Positions 49,290-62,893 are shown, numbered from the stretch's first letter. The stretch: DNA of 64,000 nucleotides from Flaveria trinervia (GCA_025506515.1 CM046452.1:105510551-105574550), one strand, 5' to 3'. The notes: generated by a model from the letters alone, not told the origin. Made by a program: numbers and translations.

Positions 49290-49830
49290 CTCTTTTTTTT
49301 AACTAACCTCACTTTGTGTAAAATTGATAAAGTGATTGCAATTTTTAATAAAACGGTTGTAGGCATAAATTTTATATATAATTTGTATTAAGTCTCTCGC
49401 GTTACAGCGGAATACGTAAAACGTGTCAAGTAATGCTAATAACACACCAACGTTAGTGATCACCAACATAAAAAAATCATTAAAACGTAAAAAAATTAAG
49501 AGATAAAAATATTGAAACAAGCAGTGACGTAAGCTGAACATAAAACAAATACAACAATAAGTAAATTGATCTAGGATTAGTACGTTGTGACGGGGCCGTT
49601 AAAGTGAAAATAAAATGCTAAAAAATGTTAAACTACACATTCACGCTACAACATGTTAACTCGTAAAATTAAAACCGAAACGTAAAACAAAAATTTTATA
49701 AAATTTGAAAAATATAAGGAACAAAGTTAAAAGTAAAAGAAATATTAAGCCTAAATTGTAAAATATATAAAAGTATCGGGTAAAATAAAAAAAATGGAGA
49801 TTAAGAGAAAAATTAAAGTACAACACATGA
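49290..49830. repeat. Dispersed repeat family, copy 2
   Basis: This segment is related to 16890-17500, with the same order of words: GTTACAGCGG, GTAAAACGTGT, GATCTAGGATTAG, GGGGCCGTTAAAG, AACTCGTAAAATT and GCCTAAATTG. Divergence is considerable. The element type is not determined. Confidence 0.6.
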
Positions 49831-49853
49831 TACATAAAATACCACTTACATTG

Positions 49854-49945
49854 CATTAAATACTTGATAAGTAGTATAATATAAATATACGTGTGATCAT
49901 TAAATACTTGATAATTAGTATAATATAAATATATGTGTGATTGTT
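49854..49945. repeat. ~45-bp tandem duplication
   Basis: ATTAAATACTTGATAAGTAG followed by TATAATATAAATATACGTGTGAT is repeated immediately downstream with two or three differences. Confidence 0.9.
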
Positions 49946-50410
49946 TCAAAAGAAGAGCATATTGTGTGTTTGCCGATTTAAAAGGGAAACAAAATACAAA
50001 CCAATTTACATTTCATGATTTTTTAGAACACCTTATATATACACTATGTAAGATATAGATTATCAAATTTTTGAATATAGAAAAGAAATTTTACCACCCT
50101 ATATATCTTATCGATGACATTTACACAAGATTCATGCTCGTTATGTATTTTGGAAAATAAATAAGTCCAGTAAATGACGTGGTTTTATTAATAATAGGAT
50201 ATTATGATATCAACTTTGCAGTTTATCAAATTATAAAAGTGACAGACACTTAATTATTAAAATGAAATATTACGTTTGCTGGAATTTTAGACCTAACTTT
50301 CTAATTATGTATTTAATAACAAAGACACAATAATCACAATTTTACTTTATAAATTTTTTAATTTTGTTTGTTAAAATCATTAATTCCACAGAACACCATT
50401 ACTCATATTA

Positions 50411-51450
50411 GAGCATTCACGGTCCGTTTCTTAAAAATATATGAGTGAAGTCCTTATATTATATAAAATGATTTTAAGTGGTTGTGAGTGAGTTAAAAAA
50501 AAAATGTTACTGTTAATCTATAAATTTAAAAATTCAGCGTTCAACCCTTATAAAGTTTTTTAATATTTTTAAAAATGATTGTGAGTGGAAAAAAGAAAAA
50601 AAATAATAAACGTATAAAAATATTATTTCGTTGAAAAAAGAAAAAAAGTAATGATTTTAATGTAATTATAAGAATAAAGATACGAAATAGGATGTGAGTG
50701 ATTTTTTTAGTTCTTTTCTAATTCAAGACATAATCATCTAGAATGTCTCATACTTCATACTTAAAGCTTTGTTGCTACATATAAAAAACTTAATCCGATC
50801 TGTTCTGTGCATACTGATATACCTTGTTTCTAACCTACATGCAAATTCTTCACATTACACTATTGATTATGTTACTTTCTTCATGTCTTTTTAAAGACCT
50901 CACACAAAATGTTCTCATATTTCATGCATAAGCTATTTTTGCTACATGTTCGTTCATTAATGTTTTTATTCGAACGTACAATATCTACTTTACAGATATG
51001 ATACTTATAAAATCATTACACATCCATAATAATAATATATGTTTACCATAACCAAAACCATTTAAAAGATGTTATTGAAATTGGTATGATATAATAGTAC
51101 GTGACTTTTCCAATGTTACACTTTGATATGTGTTGCCATATCTTTACAGTCGATCTCCGCTTTGTGGGGAGAGATTCAAATCTATTCGACATGTTAATAC
51201 TTAATATTTAACTAATTCGACGAGGTATAACACATGTTGTTTTTCGATTTGTCAGTCACAATGCACGTGGTTCTATGTTATTTAAACGCATTCTACTTTT
51301 GGCTAAACAATGCATGCATTTGCTTTTAAAGCTTGTTTATTTCTATTATCCAACCTTAGAAAAAATCATTTAATGTTAGGCCACACGAAGTGGCGTCGGT
51401 GAAAGGCCAGGGAAAGCCTGGTAAAATTGGGTCAGTCGGGTACGCGGTAT
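50411..51450. other. AT-rich spacer, possible small inverted-repeat element
   Basis: A GAGCATTCACGG word at 50411 and GAATGTCTC at about 50740 (reverse complement GAGACATTC) could be the remains of an inverted-repeat element of about 330 bp with AAAAAATGTTACTG-like interior. The rest shows nothing recognisable. Confidence 0.25.
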
Positions 51451-51453
51451 CAC

Positions 51454-52802
51454 TAGAATTTTAAACGAGTCGAACTCGAGCCAAGGTTAGCTCGGCTCGT
51501 GGATCAATTCGTTGGCTCAGTCCGTGACTCGATGCATAATATATATATATATATGTGTGTGTGTATATATATAAATATAATATAATAATTATTATTTTAA
51601 TTACTACTATAATTATTATAATTATTATTTTAATATTAGGATTTAAAAAGGTTTCCTTAAAATAAAAATGGATTCTTTTTAGAAAACAGTAAGTATTTTG
51701 TTTAAAAAATATATAACTAGGTTAGTTCTCGTGTATTATACGGTTTGAGTAAATAAAATAATAAATAATTAGTAATATAAATTGATAAATTATAAAATCA
51801 TATTTGAAAATAAAATATGATTATAATTGTATATGCATAGCTATTTCAAGTAAATAAACAATAGATATGTTATAGACAGATAGATATATAAATAAATAGA
51901 TTGTATAGTTAAACAGATTATAGTTAATAATAAACACAAAAAGTTACAATACGATATTTTAATATAAGATATGTATAAAATTATATATGCGTACTTGTTC
52001 AAGAGATAAAACAATTATACTATTTTTAAATATCTTATCTAAATATTTTCATTTTTAAATATTTATTTTAAGATTTTATATAAAAATTTATTGTTTATAA
52101 AAAATTTTGTTTATTAAAAACTCAAGTTTCTAATTATTCTGGTTGTTTTAATAAAACTACTTTTATAAATTTCAATATTTTTTATAATTATTTAAAAAAA
52201 AGTGATTTAAAATATTTTGTTTCAAAAGGTTCAATGTTTTAGAAAATATATAAATTTTAATTTTTTAATAAAATTTATTTTTAAAAATATAGTTTGATTT
52301 TAAAAAAATATAGATTAGAATGAAAAGTATATCAATTGACCAAATTAGTTTTTATAAAGAGAGAAAAATTGTTTGAGTGTTTAAATTACTTTAATACCAT
52401 TTTAAAGGGAAAACAAAGTAAGAAATGATAAGTGTAAAAAATATAGTTTAAGAATATGACAAGCGGCAAAAGAATTTTTTTTATTAATATCTATAGATTT
52501 GATAGTAATTGTTTATATATTCAAAATAATGATCTTTATTTCTTTAAGTACGGAGTAACCAACAAAATATAAAAGCTGTAATATATATATTTTTTGTGTT
52601 TTGATATAAATTAATGTGAAAAAATTAAAAAAAAATTAAAATCGAGCCAGCTCGAACGAACCACAAGTTGGCTCGAGCTTTTCACGAGCCGAACTCAAGC
52701 CGGTATTTTGAGCTCGAAATTGTTTTTGAGTTGGCTCGACTCTCCTCGATAAGCTTCAAGCTCGAGCTCAAACCATCATGACTCTGTTCGTTTACGGCCC
52801 TA
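51454..52802. mobile_element. Composite hAT-like element with GAGCTCGAGC ends, ~1.35 kb
   Basis: The left end TAGAATTTTAAACGAGTCG and the reverse complement of the right end TAGGGCCGTAAACGAACAG are imperfect inverted repeats. Both subterminal zones are full of CTCGAGC/GAGCTCG words, as in 20422-20984. The interior (about 51715-52560) is a copy of the dispersed AT-rich family in minus orientation, so one element seems to have inserted in another. Confidence 0.5.
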
Positions 52803-53442
52803 CACTCACTAAGAGGTGTAAAGTTTTAATGGGTGTACCCGATATATTAAATAATTCACATTGATTCATTGTTAAGTTATATAATTTAAAAAAATATTTT
52901 ATACAAAAAATTATAGGTGAACATGGATTTTCCCACTTTTATAGGTTCATCTCATCTACCTTTGATTCATTAATTTGATTCAAATAGTGAAAAACTTTTG
53001 AACTTCTACGGCAGCGGTTCATTGCACCTTGTAATTGAATATCCTCAAATGAAGAGATTTGTACGTCTCCCTGTCCTTAATATACATATACACACAAGTT
53101 AAATTACAAGTTTAATATACACCTTTTAATAATATGCGTATAATATCCCCACAAAATTTTAAGTTCTACACCAGCGGTTCATGCATTACCCCACTTCCCT
53201 ACCTCCATTCCGCTTAACCTTATTTTAATATGGGTTTGATACACTGTGTTTGTCAACTATAACATACTGCTAGCATACAAGACGAGTGTACTTCATGTAA
53301 GATGTCGGGAGGTGATCAAGAATCTCTTACGGCAAAGAGAGCGCATCAAAGATGGACAATATACGTTAAATACTTGTATATTTAATTCTATGTGCCTTGA
53401 TGATGTATTTTTTAAACGGGCCTTGATAATGAAATAACACAT

Positions 53443-54118
53443 TCTGTGGCGAATCCAAAAATCTTTTTCATTGGCACGGAGATATTTAAGGGTAATATGG
53501 CTATCGAAATACAATATATTAATTTTTTGGTTCGATTCAGGTCGGATCCGGTTCATTACCGAAGAATATCGTTAAAATGATCCCTAAAATCTTGTATTTT
53601 CATATATATCAAGAACTAAATTAAATCAATTATACTCATAAAAGTGGTTACATAAGATGTTTATAATAATTTTACATATAAAGTGATGATATGTAATATG
53701 TCTGAAACAATTATACGTATCGCTAAAATGGTTCCCAAACTCTCTAATGCTGATGATGTTTAATATGTTTGAAAACAATGTCAGTCAATATAAACTTAGC
53801 TTGTTTAATAATCAAAAATATTTATGTTGATATAAATTTTTTTTCTTCTTACTAACTAGTTGATTATTTGAGTGTGTAAGTATTAAAATTTTACTAGGTT
53901 ATAAACCCGGTTAGGATAAAATATGATTCGTTTAACTGTAACCCTATTATAATTTCACCCCCAACAATATGTTTACGATATTATTTTTTTCTCTTCAGTT
54001 TCAAAAGTTCAAGTGGGGTGATTACAAAATTTTAAAGGGGGCGGTTTGAATTTTCCATATACATAACACTGAAATTTTTTTGTTTAGGGTGGACGGCTAC
54101 CCCCTTCTCAATATGTAG
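53443..54118. mobile_element. Possible non-autonomous hAT-like element, ~680 bp
   Basis: The left end CTGTGGCGAATCCA and the reverse complement of the right end TAGGGGCGTATCTA resemble the CAGTGGCGGATCC ends seen in many plant hAT elements. The flanks are AACACATT and AACGCACT, a 6 of 8 match. The interior has no coding frame. Confidence 0.45.
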
Positions 54119-54286
54119 ATACGCCCCTAAACGCACTAATCACGACGTGACTTGATCCTAGCATGGAATTGTCGACAAGATAAAATCAAGTTTTTTTATG
54201 CTAACATTTTTTAGATACTCTAAAATAAATTAACGTAACATGCATCTTGTTAGATTTAAATTTTAAGCTTTTTGACTGTTAAATAT

Positions 54287-54354
54287 ATACAAACAAGATG
54301 AGAAAATGCCTTAATAATAGATACAAACAAGATGAGAAAATGCCTTAATAATGA
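54287..54354. repeat. 34-bp perfect tandem duplication
   Basis: ATACAAACAAGATGAGAAAA followed by TGCCTTAATAATAG is repeated once immediately downstream. Confidence 0.9.
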
Positions 54355-54739
54355 CATAGATAGACATGCCAGCTCTCTTACAATTTTAAGAACTGTGTGG
54401 CTCCTAAAGTGTCTAGCTAGCAAATTAAGAAAATGTTCATATTTTTTTCATTTGTTGAGGTTTGGATATATCATCTTAGATATTAATTTTTTAGGATTGA
54501 AAATAACAAGTAAACTGAAACCACTTAAACTTATCACACGCATAAAAACAAAAAACAAATTAACTGAAATGTAACTGACAAAGCTATATATATTACCCGA
54601 TGGTTAGGGTTCATCGGTCGATCCCATCAACTAAAAACATAAAAATGACATTAATAAGCATGGTGGGTTACCTTTCATTAAACATGACGTTTTTAAACAA
54701 GAAAACAAACTTAATAAATTCCGTTAATTGTATCATTAA

Positions 54740-57700
54740 TTAACTAGGGATTCCATGCAATCCACTTCCATTCATGTATGATCTTCTCTTGATCCTTAGT
54801 CTCTTGCAAGTTTCTGTGAACATCCTGCAATGCAATTATCAGTTAGTTTCACCGTTATGTGTAATAACATCTTAATATTATAATCAAATCGATGATTTTA
54901 ATGCTATATGTGTAATAACATCTTAATAAGATTGGAAACCTTATTCACACGTTTTACTTTCCCACTTCCTTGAATATTCAATTGCAAGAAATTTCGGTAG
55001 GTAAAATGCATGATTATTCAAAAACAATCAACATCGGGACAAATTTGTCATTTTCTCACATTATCATCTAGATTTCTCTATAATTTGGGGCGGCAAAGTT
55101 GTTCTTTAATACTTGAAGGCGACAAGAATTAAAGCCGCTATAAATCTACTCTATGTTACAAAACCGGAGTAATGGAAATAAAAAAAATAAAGATAACGTA
55201 TTCTTAAAACATTGATAAAAATATTCGAATCGATAAATATTGACCCCTTTATGAGAATAAGATAATACAGTTTATAATTCCTAATAGTTTCAGAAAATTC
55301 ACTTTATTGTATCTTTTAACAAATTAAACTCTTAAATTACTCCTAACCATGTTTGAACACGGGTAGTATCTAAAAAGTTTATAACTCTTCCAACATTACT
55401 ATGTAACCAACCCAAATGACAACCACTTGTATTATATATGATCGGTTCAAGCATTGAGTACTTGAGTCTAAATATATTACAACCATATTGGTTATTTAGA
55501 GCGAATTGTCATTTTTATTTTTGTGGTTTGATTATATTTGTTAGTTAAAAAAATTCATCTAGCTCAACATAGTTTTAAACAGTTGTAATTTTTTTTCAAA
55601 ACAATAACTCCATTAATTTAAAATGTTAAACATCCATCATTAGAAGGTGTATTAGGTAATTTTACATATATAAACTAAATCCTAATTTATGTAATGCATT
55701 GTTACCAAAAATTCAATCACGTATTAATTATTGTTTCATAAGCAACATCTATATAAAACCATTCATCTTTTCATCTTTGAACTCTTTATTAGAAACTAAA
55801 TCATAAGATTGTCGGCTTCATCGATGAGTAGAGCGATAGAGCTTTTTACTAGTGGTGGTAGGAAGCCGTAGCAAAGGGAAATTATAAGGATACCATCACC
55901 TCTAGTCGTTAGCTCCCCTAGATCATGACTCAATTCCACTTTATTAGGTAAATTACGTAACTCAGGGTTTTGTTTTGTATTTTTAAATGGCTATATTGTT
56001 GATTTACATGCTTAACATTTAAATTAAAGGAGTTAATGTTTTTGAATAAAAATAATAATTTTTTAAAATCTTGAAGACTCGGGTTCAAAAAGAAGGGGAA
56101 AAACGGGTTTTTTTGTAATAGAATAAACAAGTGTGACAACCATTGAATAGAAAACCACAATTCACACTTCTATTTATTAACTATTTTTTGTTTTCAATTT
56201 ATATTTTTCCTTTTAAAGGTAAAGCTTCATGACATAATCTTACTTTAACTAATTATCTGTCACAAATATATTATTATCTCAAGTTGACCCTAAAGTACGA
56301 TTTGGATTTTGAATTTGACAACCATGTCTCATGACCTATCTTCTAGATGGCTAGGATATTATTTGTCACTTTTATTCATTAAAATGCATTTAAATATTTA
56401 TACCGTATAATATGACATTATATTTAGGACTTTTTAAATATTTATTAAATGATAAAGAAACAAAGATGAAAGATAGAAAGCTCATGATGTACTAAATGCA
56501 CTGGTTAAGGGTTTCAACGGCTAGAATGTTTGCAAAAGTGGGATGTGGACTTTTTATGAAGTGAGAAGGATGAAAACAAAAAACAATGATTAAATTAAAG
56601 AGAATAAAATAAAGTATTTGAATACGAGTTCAACTTACAGCCAAGGGACGTCCCCTACAAGCATCCAGTCCCCATCTTTGTCTTCATATATTGCTACGTA
56701 TTCGCTACTCTCGCTTTCTTCCTTCATTGCTTCACCTACATCATTCAATTCATTGTCTTATTTTTTTCTAAATAATTATATTATTATATGTTGTTACCTA
56801 CAAAAACTAGTTCCTTTGTATTGCCATATTGATTGATTTTCTATTTTTTTGTTCATTCGAATAGTTTATTTCTTCATTCGAACCGTGACAACATATATGA
56901 ATGTAGGGCAAACACGAAAAGAAATTGTGTCTTTAACTCAAATTAACTTCGTGATTATAGGTCTAAAACCCTGTATATATTATAACATCAACTATCGTCT
57001 ATTTATGGAGTTATTAAGATCCATGTGTTTTTAATAACAAATTTTTAATTTGTATAATAAATAACCTTTCTGGTTATAGGATACACCACATCACGACAAG
57101 AAATTTTCCTTAAGGGCAAGATCTCAAGTACGCTTCTGCTAGAGAAACTAAAGTGATTATTTTTATATTTAACATCGCTTAACTACTTGTACATTAAATC
57201 CACCTAACATGTACACAACAGGATCTAAACCCGACCTTAATGAGAATAAACATCAACTAAATGTCCGTTGCTTCAAGTGGTTATTACTATGCCATTCTTT
57301 TCACGGTTACTAATGCATAATTTCAAATGGTTCTTAACCGTGACTCTTGGGTTGTAATAATATTCTATATATCTTTTTGCTTTTAGTTATTTTTTGAACA
57401 CATCTTAATTTTATAGATAACAAACAGAAAAACATACGCCGTGTAATATAAAGTTATAAACAAAAGGAAATATTAAACATACCAATTCCAGAGCAACCAA
57501 ATAGCTTCTCTAGAGCCGAACCAAGTTCCAAATACCCTTTACAACTACTCAAATCAACTTTCCGAAGAATCGGTGCACCATCCATACTCACTTTCACGTA
57601 CATTTTCCTCACACCATCACTCATACTATTCCTCCTATACATACACACCGGTGGCCACCCTACCACCATATCACCACCGCAAACATCCACCTTCTTCTCA

Positions 57701-57777
57701 CCGCCACCGCCACCACCACCGCCCGGTAGCCCGAGCCTGAGCTCCGTAATCTCTAGCCCTAGCCCTTGAGGTCCCAT
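54740..57777 (-). CDS. Aux/IAA transcriptional repressor 2 (short type)
   Basis: Second auxin-response repressor on the same strand, about 8 kb from the first. Exons (minus): 57777-57483, 56735-56639 and 54824-54740, giving 158 residues. Domain I is TELRLGLPG followed by a glycine tract of about ten residues. The degron is VVGWPPVCMYRRN, where VRSYRK is more usual after the core. Domain III has VKVSMDGAPILRKVDL. Domain IV has YVAIYEDKDGDWMLVGDVPW and ends CKRLRIKRRSYMNGSG. The short size resembles the IAA5/6/19 group. All splice phases agree and no base is missing. The third intron-exon step spans 1.8 kb without obvious insertion. Minus-strand TATATA words at 57852-57870 lie 75-95 bp upstream of the ATG, which begins MGPQGLGLEI. 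Confidence 0.9.
54825..56638 (-). other. Long intron of Aux/IAA gene 2, no insertion recognised
   Basis: This 1.8-kb AT-rich intron has no gene. Its open frames are short and lack domains. Confidence 0.5.
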
Positions 57778-57849
57778 GGTTAATTAACAACTATTTTGAA
57801 AGAAACAACTAGAAGATTGATGATATAATGCTTGTCTGTGGGTGGTGCA

Positions 57850-57872
57850 TGTGTATATAACCATATATACAC
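57850..57872 (-). promoter_or_regulatory. TATA region of Aux/IAA gene 2
   Basis: On the minus strand the sequence GTATATATGGTTATATAC contains two TATA-like words 75-95 bp before the start codon, next to a short CA/TG repeat. Confidence 0.45.
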
Positions 57873-58407
57873 ACACACACGAATAAAGACGACATGGTGA
57901 GAACAAAGAGGGGTCAATTATGTTAGTGGTCGGTCACATGAATGCGAGTGTGGGGGTGCACTTATACCAAATTGCAACTAACAACACATTTACACTAATT
58001 AAAAGCCGGCAAATATTATTTTTATAAAATTATTTGGTGTTTTAGGCAAGATCGAGTGTTTGTAGGGTTTGTTGTTGATTTTCTTGATCTTTGATTTCTG
58101 GCCGTTGGATCAATGGGGGGTTGATGGGGACAAACCATGTGATCTCTACCTTATTGCACACGAAGATGTTTGTGACCAAATCATACCGTTTACTCGACCA
58201 ATCATGCACTAACGAATTAATTAGTACACCAAGTTACTATGTTAATTACGTGAATTAATAAGTTGCATGGACTGTTGTTACATTGTCTGGTAGTATACAT
58301 ATATATCATAGCTCACGCTGTGAGATGTCTGGCACCATCTTCACGAATGGAACATCACACCGCCATGACGTAGATCACAGTAGCCTCTTCACGTTGTTCT
58401 ACTTCAC

Positions 58408-58911
58408 AGGTTGGTCCTGAGAATTCCCAATAGACCTTCGGTCCGGGGTGAGAACAAAAAATGAGTCCATATAATACGACATATGAAAAAAGTTTAAACC
58501 AAATAACTTGTATATAATAAATTTATAATACGACAATAATTATTATAATAATTAACAAATGAAAGTATTGCATAAAAATAATATAATTTATTTACTTAAA
58601 CGAATCAAAAAATCTCTTTATCATTTTTAAAAACAAACTTCTTCATTAAGTTTTCATATTAAATTGAATTTAGATTGATTAAATGATATTGTGTTAAACT
58701 ATTTAAAATGTTGATGAGCTGTAAGCTGGTAAAGTTTATATAGGTTAAAATAATTAAAATGTTATTGGGTTTTTAGTGGGTTTATTAATAGTTTATAGTT
58801 TTTCTATAAAAAATACATATATAATATCTATAACATTTTTTAGCCTCTGAGCATATCGGATCCTGGCCGATCACCCACCCCGCCCTCCCCCTCTCATTAG
58901 GGCCGACCCTG
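58408..58911. mobile_element. Non-autonomous hAT element with perfect 8-bp target duplication
   Basis: The ends read AGGTTGGTCCTGAGAATTC on the left and, reverse-complemented, CAGGGTCGGCCCTAATGAG on the right, similar to CAGGGCCGGCCCTGAG-type plant elements. Identical TACTTCAC octamers flank it at 58400-58407 and 58912-58919 (a one-base ambiguity remains at the left edge). An 8-bp duplication is diagnostic of the hAT superfamily. The 504-bp interior has no open frame. Confidence 0.8.
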
Positions 58912-58919
58912 TACTTCAC

Positions 58920-61900
58920 TCTTAACAGTTGCACAAAAGTCCCTTGTATGTAAAAATTAAACAACATGTCTACGTCGTCACCAACTGGTTTGGGTCAATG
59001 TTATGTGGCCTTAAGGTCACAAATTTAAATTTCACTTTACCCAAAATCTTGTAGCCATGATAAGGGTTGTCAATGAGATCTCCAGACAAATATAAATTTT
59101 TACGAGCCAGTCGGTTTTTTGCAACGGGTTCATGCCACTGAGCCAGAATTATCAGCCCGAATCATCCCCGAATAGATTCCTCTCCTCTTCTTCAACATCA
59201 TCACTATCTTTGTTATCTTTTTCACGTCACTCAAAATCGTATGCGACGATGCCAAAGCTCGAATGCAATGACGACAACAAGTCAAACTTTTTTTAACATA
59301 TTTGGTTTAGTGACTAGGTTCACGAGGCCCCATTTATGACAAGGTTGTATTCGGCCAACAGTTCCGAATGAGCATACAACTGTTCCTATGGATTCGTGCT
59401 ACCATTTTAGAGCTTGGATGCGTTTTTTTATATGTAGATAGAACGAGCTTTCAATGTCCTTAAGCAGCATTGGCATATTGTGAAAAAATTCAAAAGGACA
59501 AAGACGCTCAAAAGAATAACAACTATAATGTACCTGTGCATATTTTTACGTATATAGCATGATTTTTTAATACGTCTGTCGTGCAATCTTATTTGTGACT
59601 ACAATGAAAACGATCTTCAATCCTTCATCGACACGCAAGAAAATAATTTGACACAAAGCTAAAAATCAACAAATTAAATATGTAATTACGAAAATGCACA
59701 ACAATCTTAATTAAAGCGGAATTGGTGGAAAGTACTATCGACACATTTCGTCCCAACAATGTATTATAGTTTTTTTTAAAAAAATTGAATTTTAATTTGT
59801 GTAATATTTTTAATATTGTGTATTGTTATTGTATTTTAGTTATTACAGGTATGTATTATTGGTTTCTTTAACTCTCTTATATGATCATTTTCATATTAAC
59901 TATATGGTTAAAATATAATAGTGATTATTTGAGTTAAAAAAAAAATTGAAGTGCAAAATGGTAGGAGTGAAAATCATTTCCATAGTTTAGTTATTTAAAA
60001 AGAAGAATGTTGTAACGTTAATGTGGTATGAGGAGTGAAAGGTGGTGTATACACCTTGCAACCTTATATATTTATATAACTTGTCATTCATGAAGTATAT
60101 ATAAAGTTCGTGTATTGTTTAAATATGAGTGCCAAATGCCGTAAACAAACCAAAAAATTCAAAGCATTTCGTGAACATCAACAAGAAATATTTGTTTAAT
60201 TACTTGTATGTTATATTTGTTTAATTACATCTGTGAACATTTGTTTTTGTTTATTTACCACCGTCTACATTATGTTATATTCATTAATTTATGTTTGTCA
60301 CTTAGGGTTTATTATATCTTTTAGAATTAAAATTTTAGTTTATTGCCCTAACGTTTAAAATAGAAACCATGGTAACTTGCGATTATGTGAATAGTTTGAA
60401 TTTGCATCTAGTGAAGGTCTTAATTTTTAATTTAAAAATGTTGATTTTTAATTTTTGAAAAAATATACATTCGTTTGCGTCCATGTTTGTTTAGTTATGT
60501 GTTTGGGGACGCTTCACGAGCAAGTTAGTAAACAAGTTTACTAATAAACGAATGAATATGAACAAAGCTTCAATTGATTTATTTTGTTCAAAACTCTATG
60601 AATGCCAGGAGAGAAAGGAATAGAGAAACTATAAATTGTCTTGTCACAGTTGTTGTAGATTACAAGTCGGCTTAAATTGTTCTAGTTATTTAGTAGTTAT
60701 ACTTTCAACATTGACGGTTTTTTGATTCCGTATTATGGTTATTCGATAGGGTGTGAATTTTCAACACGAGATATAAAACTAGATTTACATATTTGATTTA
60801 GTCAAAGCGAGTATGGGTCAGTTTTATGTTAAACACATGTAGCTAGATAGGTCAATGCCGAGTCAACAAGTCGGGCTTTAAACAATATTTATATAAATAC
60901 TTAAACCTAATAATTCTTTTATATCGAAACCTAAAAGTTAGAAGAGAAATGAACAATAAGTTTAGTAATTTAAACATAAGTCCTTCATACAAGGTTTATG
61001 CTTATCTAAAATTTGTCATTCAACACTTAAAACTTAAATTAAAGTCATGTTATTTTGTTTAACACATGTCTATATTTGTATTTCCTAAACGACAACCAGT
61101 ACATAAAAGAGAACCAACTAGCAAGAGGTTTTACGAACAAAACAAAACTTACAAGATAAAGGAGTGGTGTTTGTATCAACCACGATACAAAGTCATGATG
61201 AATTCATTTGTTTGATACAAATTTCTGATTTATATGATTGTATCACATACGGGCTTAGAAAATACAACACTTTGAAAACTAAAGAGGAAGCTTAATGTTT
61301 TGCTCAAAATTATTGTAATATCAACTTGGAATTTTAAAATTCATATGTATGGATCTTCCTGTTTGCCCAAAAAAAAGTTATTGCTTTTAAATCGGAAAAT
61401 ATTCTATGCATCATTTGATTGAAACCGTTAGCAATAATAATTACTTTTTTCCCTTGTCATTTTCATTATGATTTCTCGAAAATTCACATTGACGTGTTTG
61501 GTGGTAATCGATGGCGTGACTTCTTCATTCTTCATCATTCATCATAAGAAATACTTGATAAATATACTTATATATTTCGTTACTTTAGCAGTAATACATC
61601 TTTTTCTTGTTTGTAAGGATGTAATCCAAAATAGTCATATTTAATTTGTTTAGTTACATACTCAAGAATTGTGTGATTTAATAATAATTTATTATTTATC
61701 TGTTACACATACTTTATATATGAACCAATCGAATATAATTTGGATGATTTAATTCATATCATGAAGTGAAATGAATGATTCTTGTTAGTGTGATGATTGA
61801 ATGTGATGATTGAATGAGATGTCGAAATCTCTAAATCTTAAATGAGTTTTAATAAAAATGTGTTTTGTCTCACATTGATGTGGCAACAAATTTTTATTTG

Positions 61901-62893
61901 TTTTATATGTACAAGTCTTTAACGCTTGTTAAATTATTATGTTGTGTTTTATTCTAGCATATACCCGCGCGCAGGGGGGTGCAGAAAACGTGTTTCTTTG
62001 TTGAAAATTTCTTGAACCAATGCGTGACATGCGAACACGAATGCAGCTCTGAAATCTCGGGCTCGCGAGAGGTTCTTTTTATAACCGTTTTTTTAACAAC
62101 ATTAAATTTATGGAATAACCCGTTGTTAATCATTATTGCAAAAAAAACCGGTTTGCTAATGATGATAGTTATGACGAAACCGTTACCGTTTTGTTAATCA
62201 TTACTAATGCTGGTCATTATCGAATAAACGGTTTTGCGTAATCAATTGTGCTCGGTTACAATTCTTTTCTTTCTGTGTTTATATACCAACACACAATAGA
62301 GCAGTCAGAGTACTACGAATTCACACCAGCAATTCGACGACTCCGTTTAATTCTTTTTATTATACCAGCTCTAACACTTCTAATTTGTATTTAAGAAAAT
62401 AAAAATCCGGTGGGATTCACTATCAAAAAGGATAGATAAGTACGATAACAAGTTTCATTTTTTTTATAATAAACAAATATTTTAATTAACTTTATCGAGC
62501 TATAATATACACATTTTAGTTGATTTATTACTTGAAACGTCGAAGATAAAACACAAACAAAACACAATGATTCATCAGAAGAAAACAAAAAGGCAAATGA
62601 AGCTGTCATTTACGTACGACTCAACACTTATGTATTTTGTCTTGTGGCGTAGGACATGTTCCATTTGACAATTTTCCTAGAACAAAATGGACAAAGAAAA
62701 AGAAATCGTATTGATGAATCATGACGGTCAAAAGCGAATTTACTTTGTGCACACTAGTGTTGTCGTGAAAAAAATATTTGTGTTATATATTTATTTGATA
62801 CTGAGTAGTTTAAAAAGTAACATCGATCTTTTATAAACAAGCCAAGCGAGACGTTGGCTCTTTTCAATTAAAGCCAGAATTATAACTTTTATA
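58920..62893. other. Gene-free interval
   Basis: No gene is recognised in about 4 kb. One Helitron-like end is proposed at 61950-61980. GTTTGTTTA/AACGAATGAAC-type words around 60120-60600 look like decayed transposon sequence. Confidence 0.5.
61950..61982 (-). mobile_element. Candidate Helitron 3' end
   Basis: On the minus strand the sequence CCCTGCGCGCGGGTATATGCTAG shows a GC-rich potential hairpin followed about 6 bases later by CTAG. This is the arrangement at the 3' end of many plant Helitrons. The 5' end was not identified. Confidence 0.35.

Noticed and set aside
58320..58410. Short GC-richer segment resembling coding sequence
   Set aside because: No frame stays open over a meaningful length and no motif was recognised; it flanks the hAT insertion.
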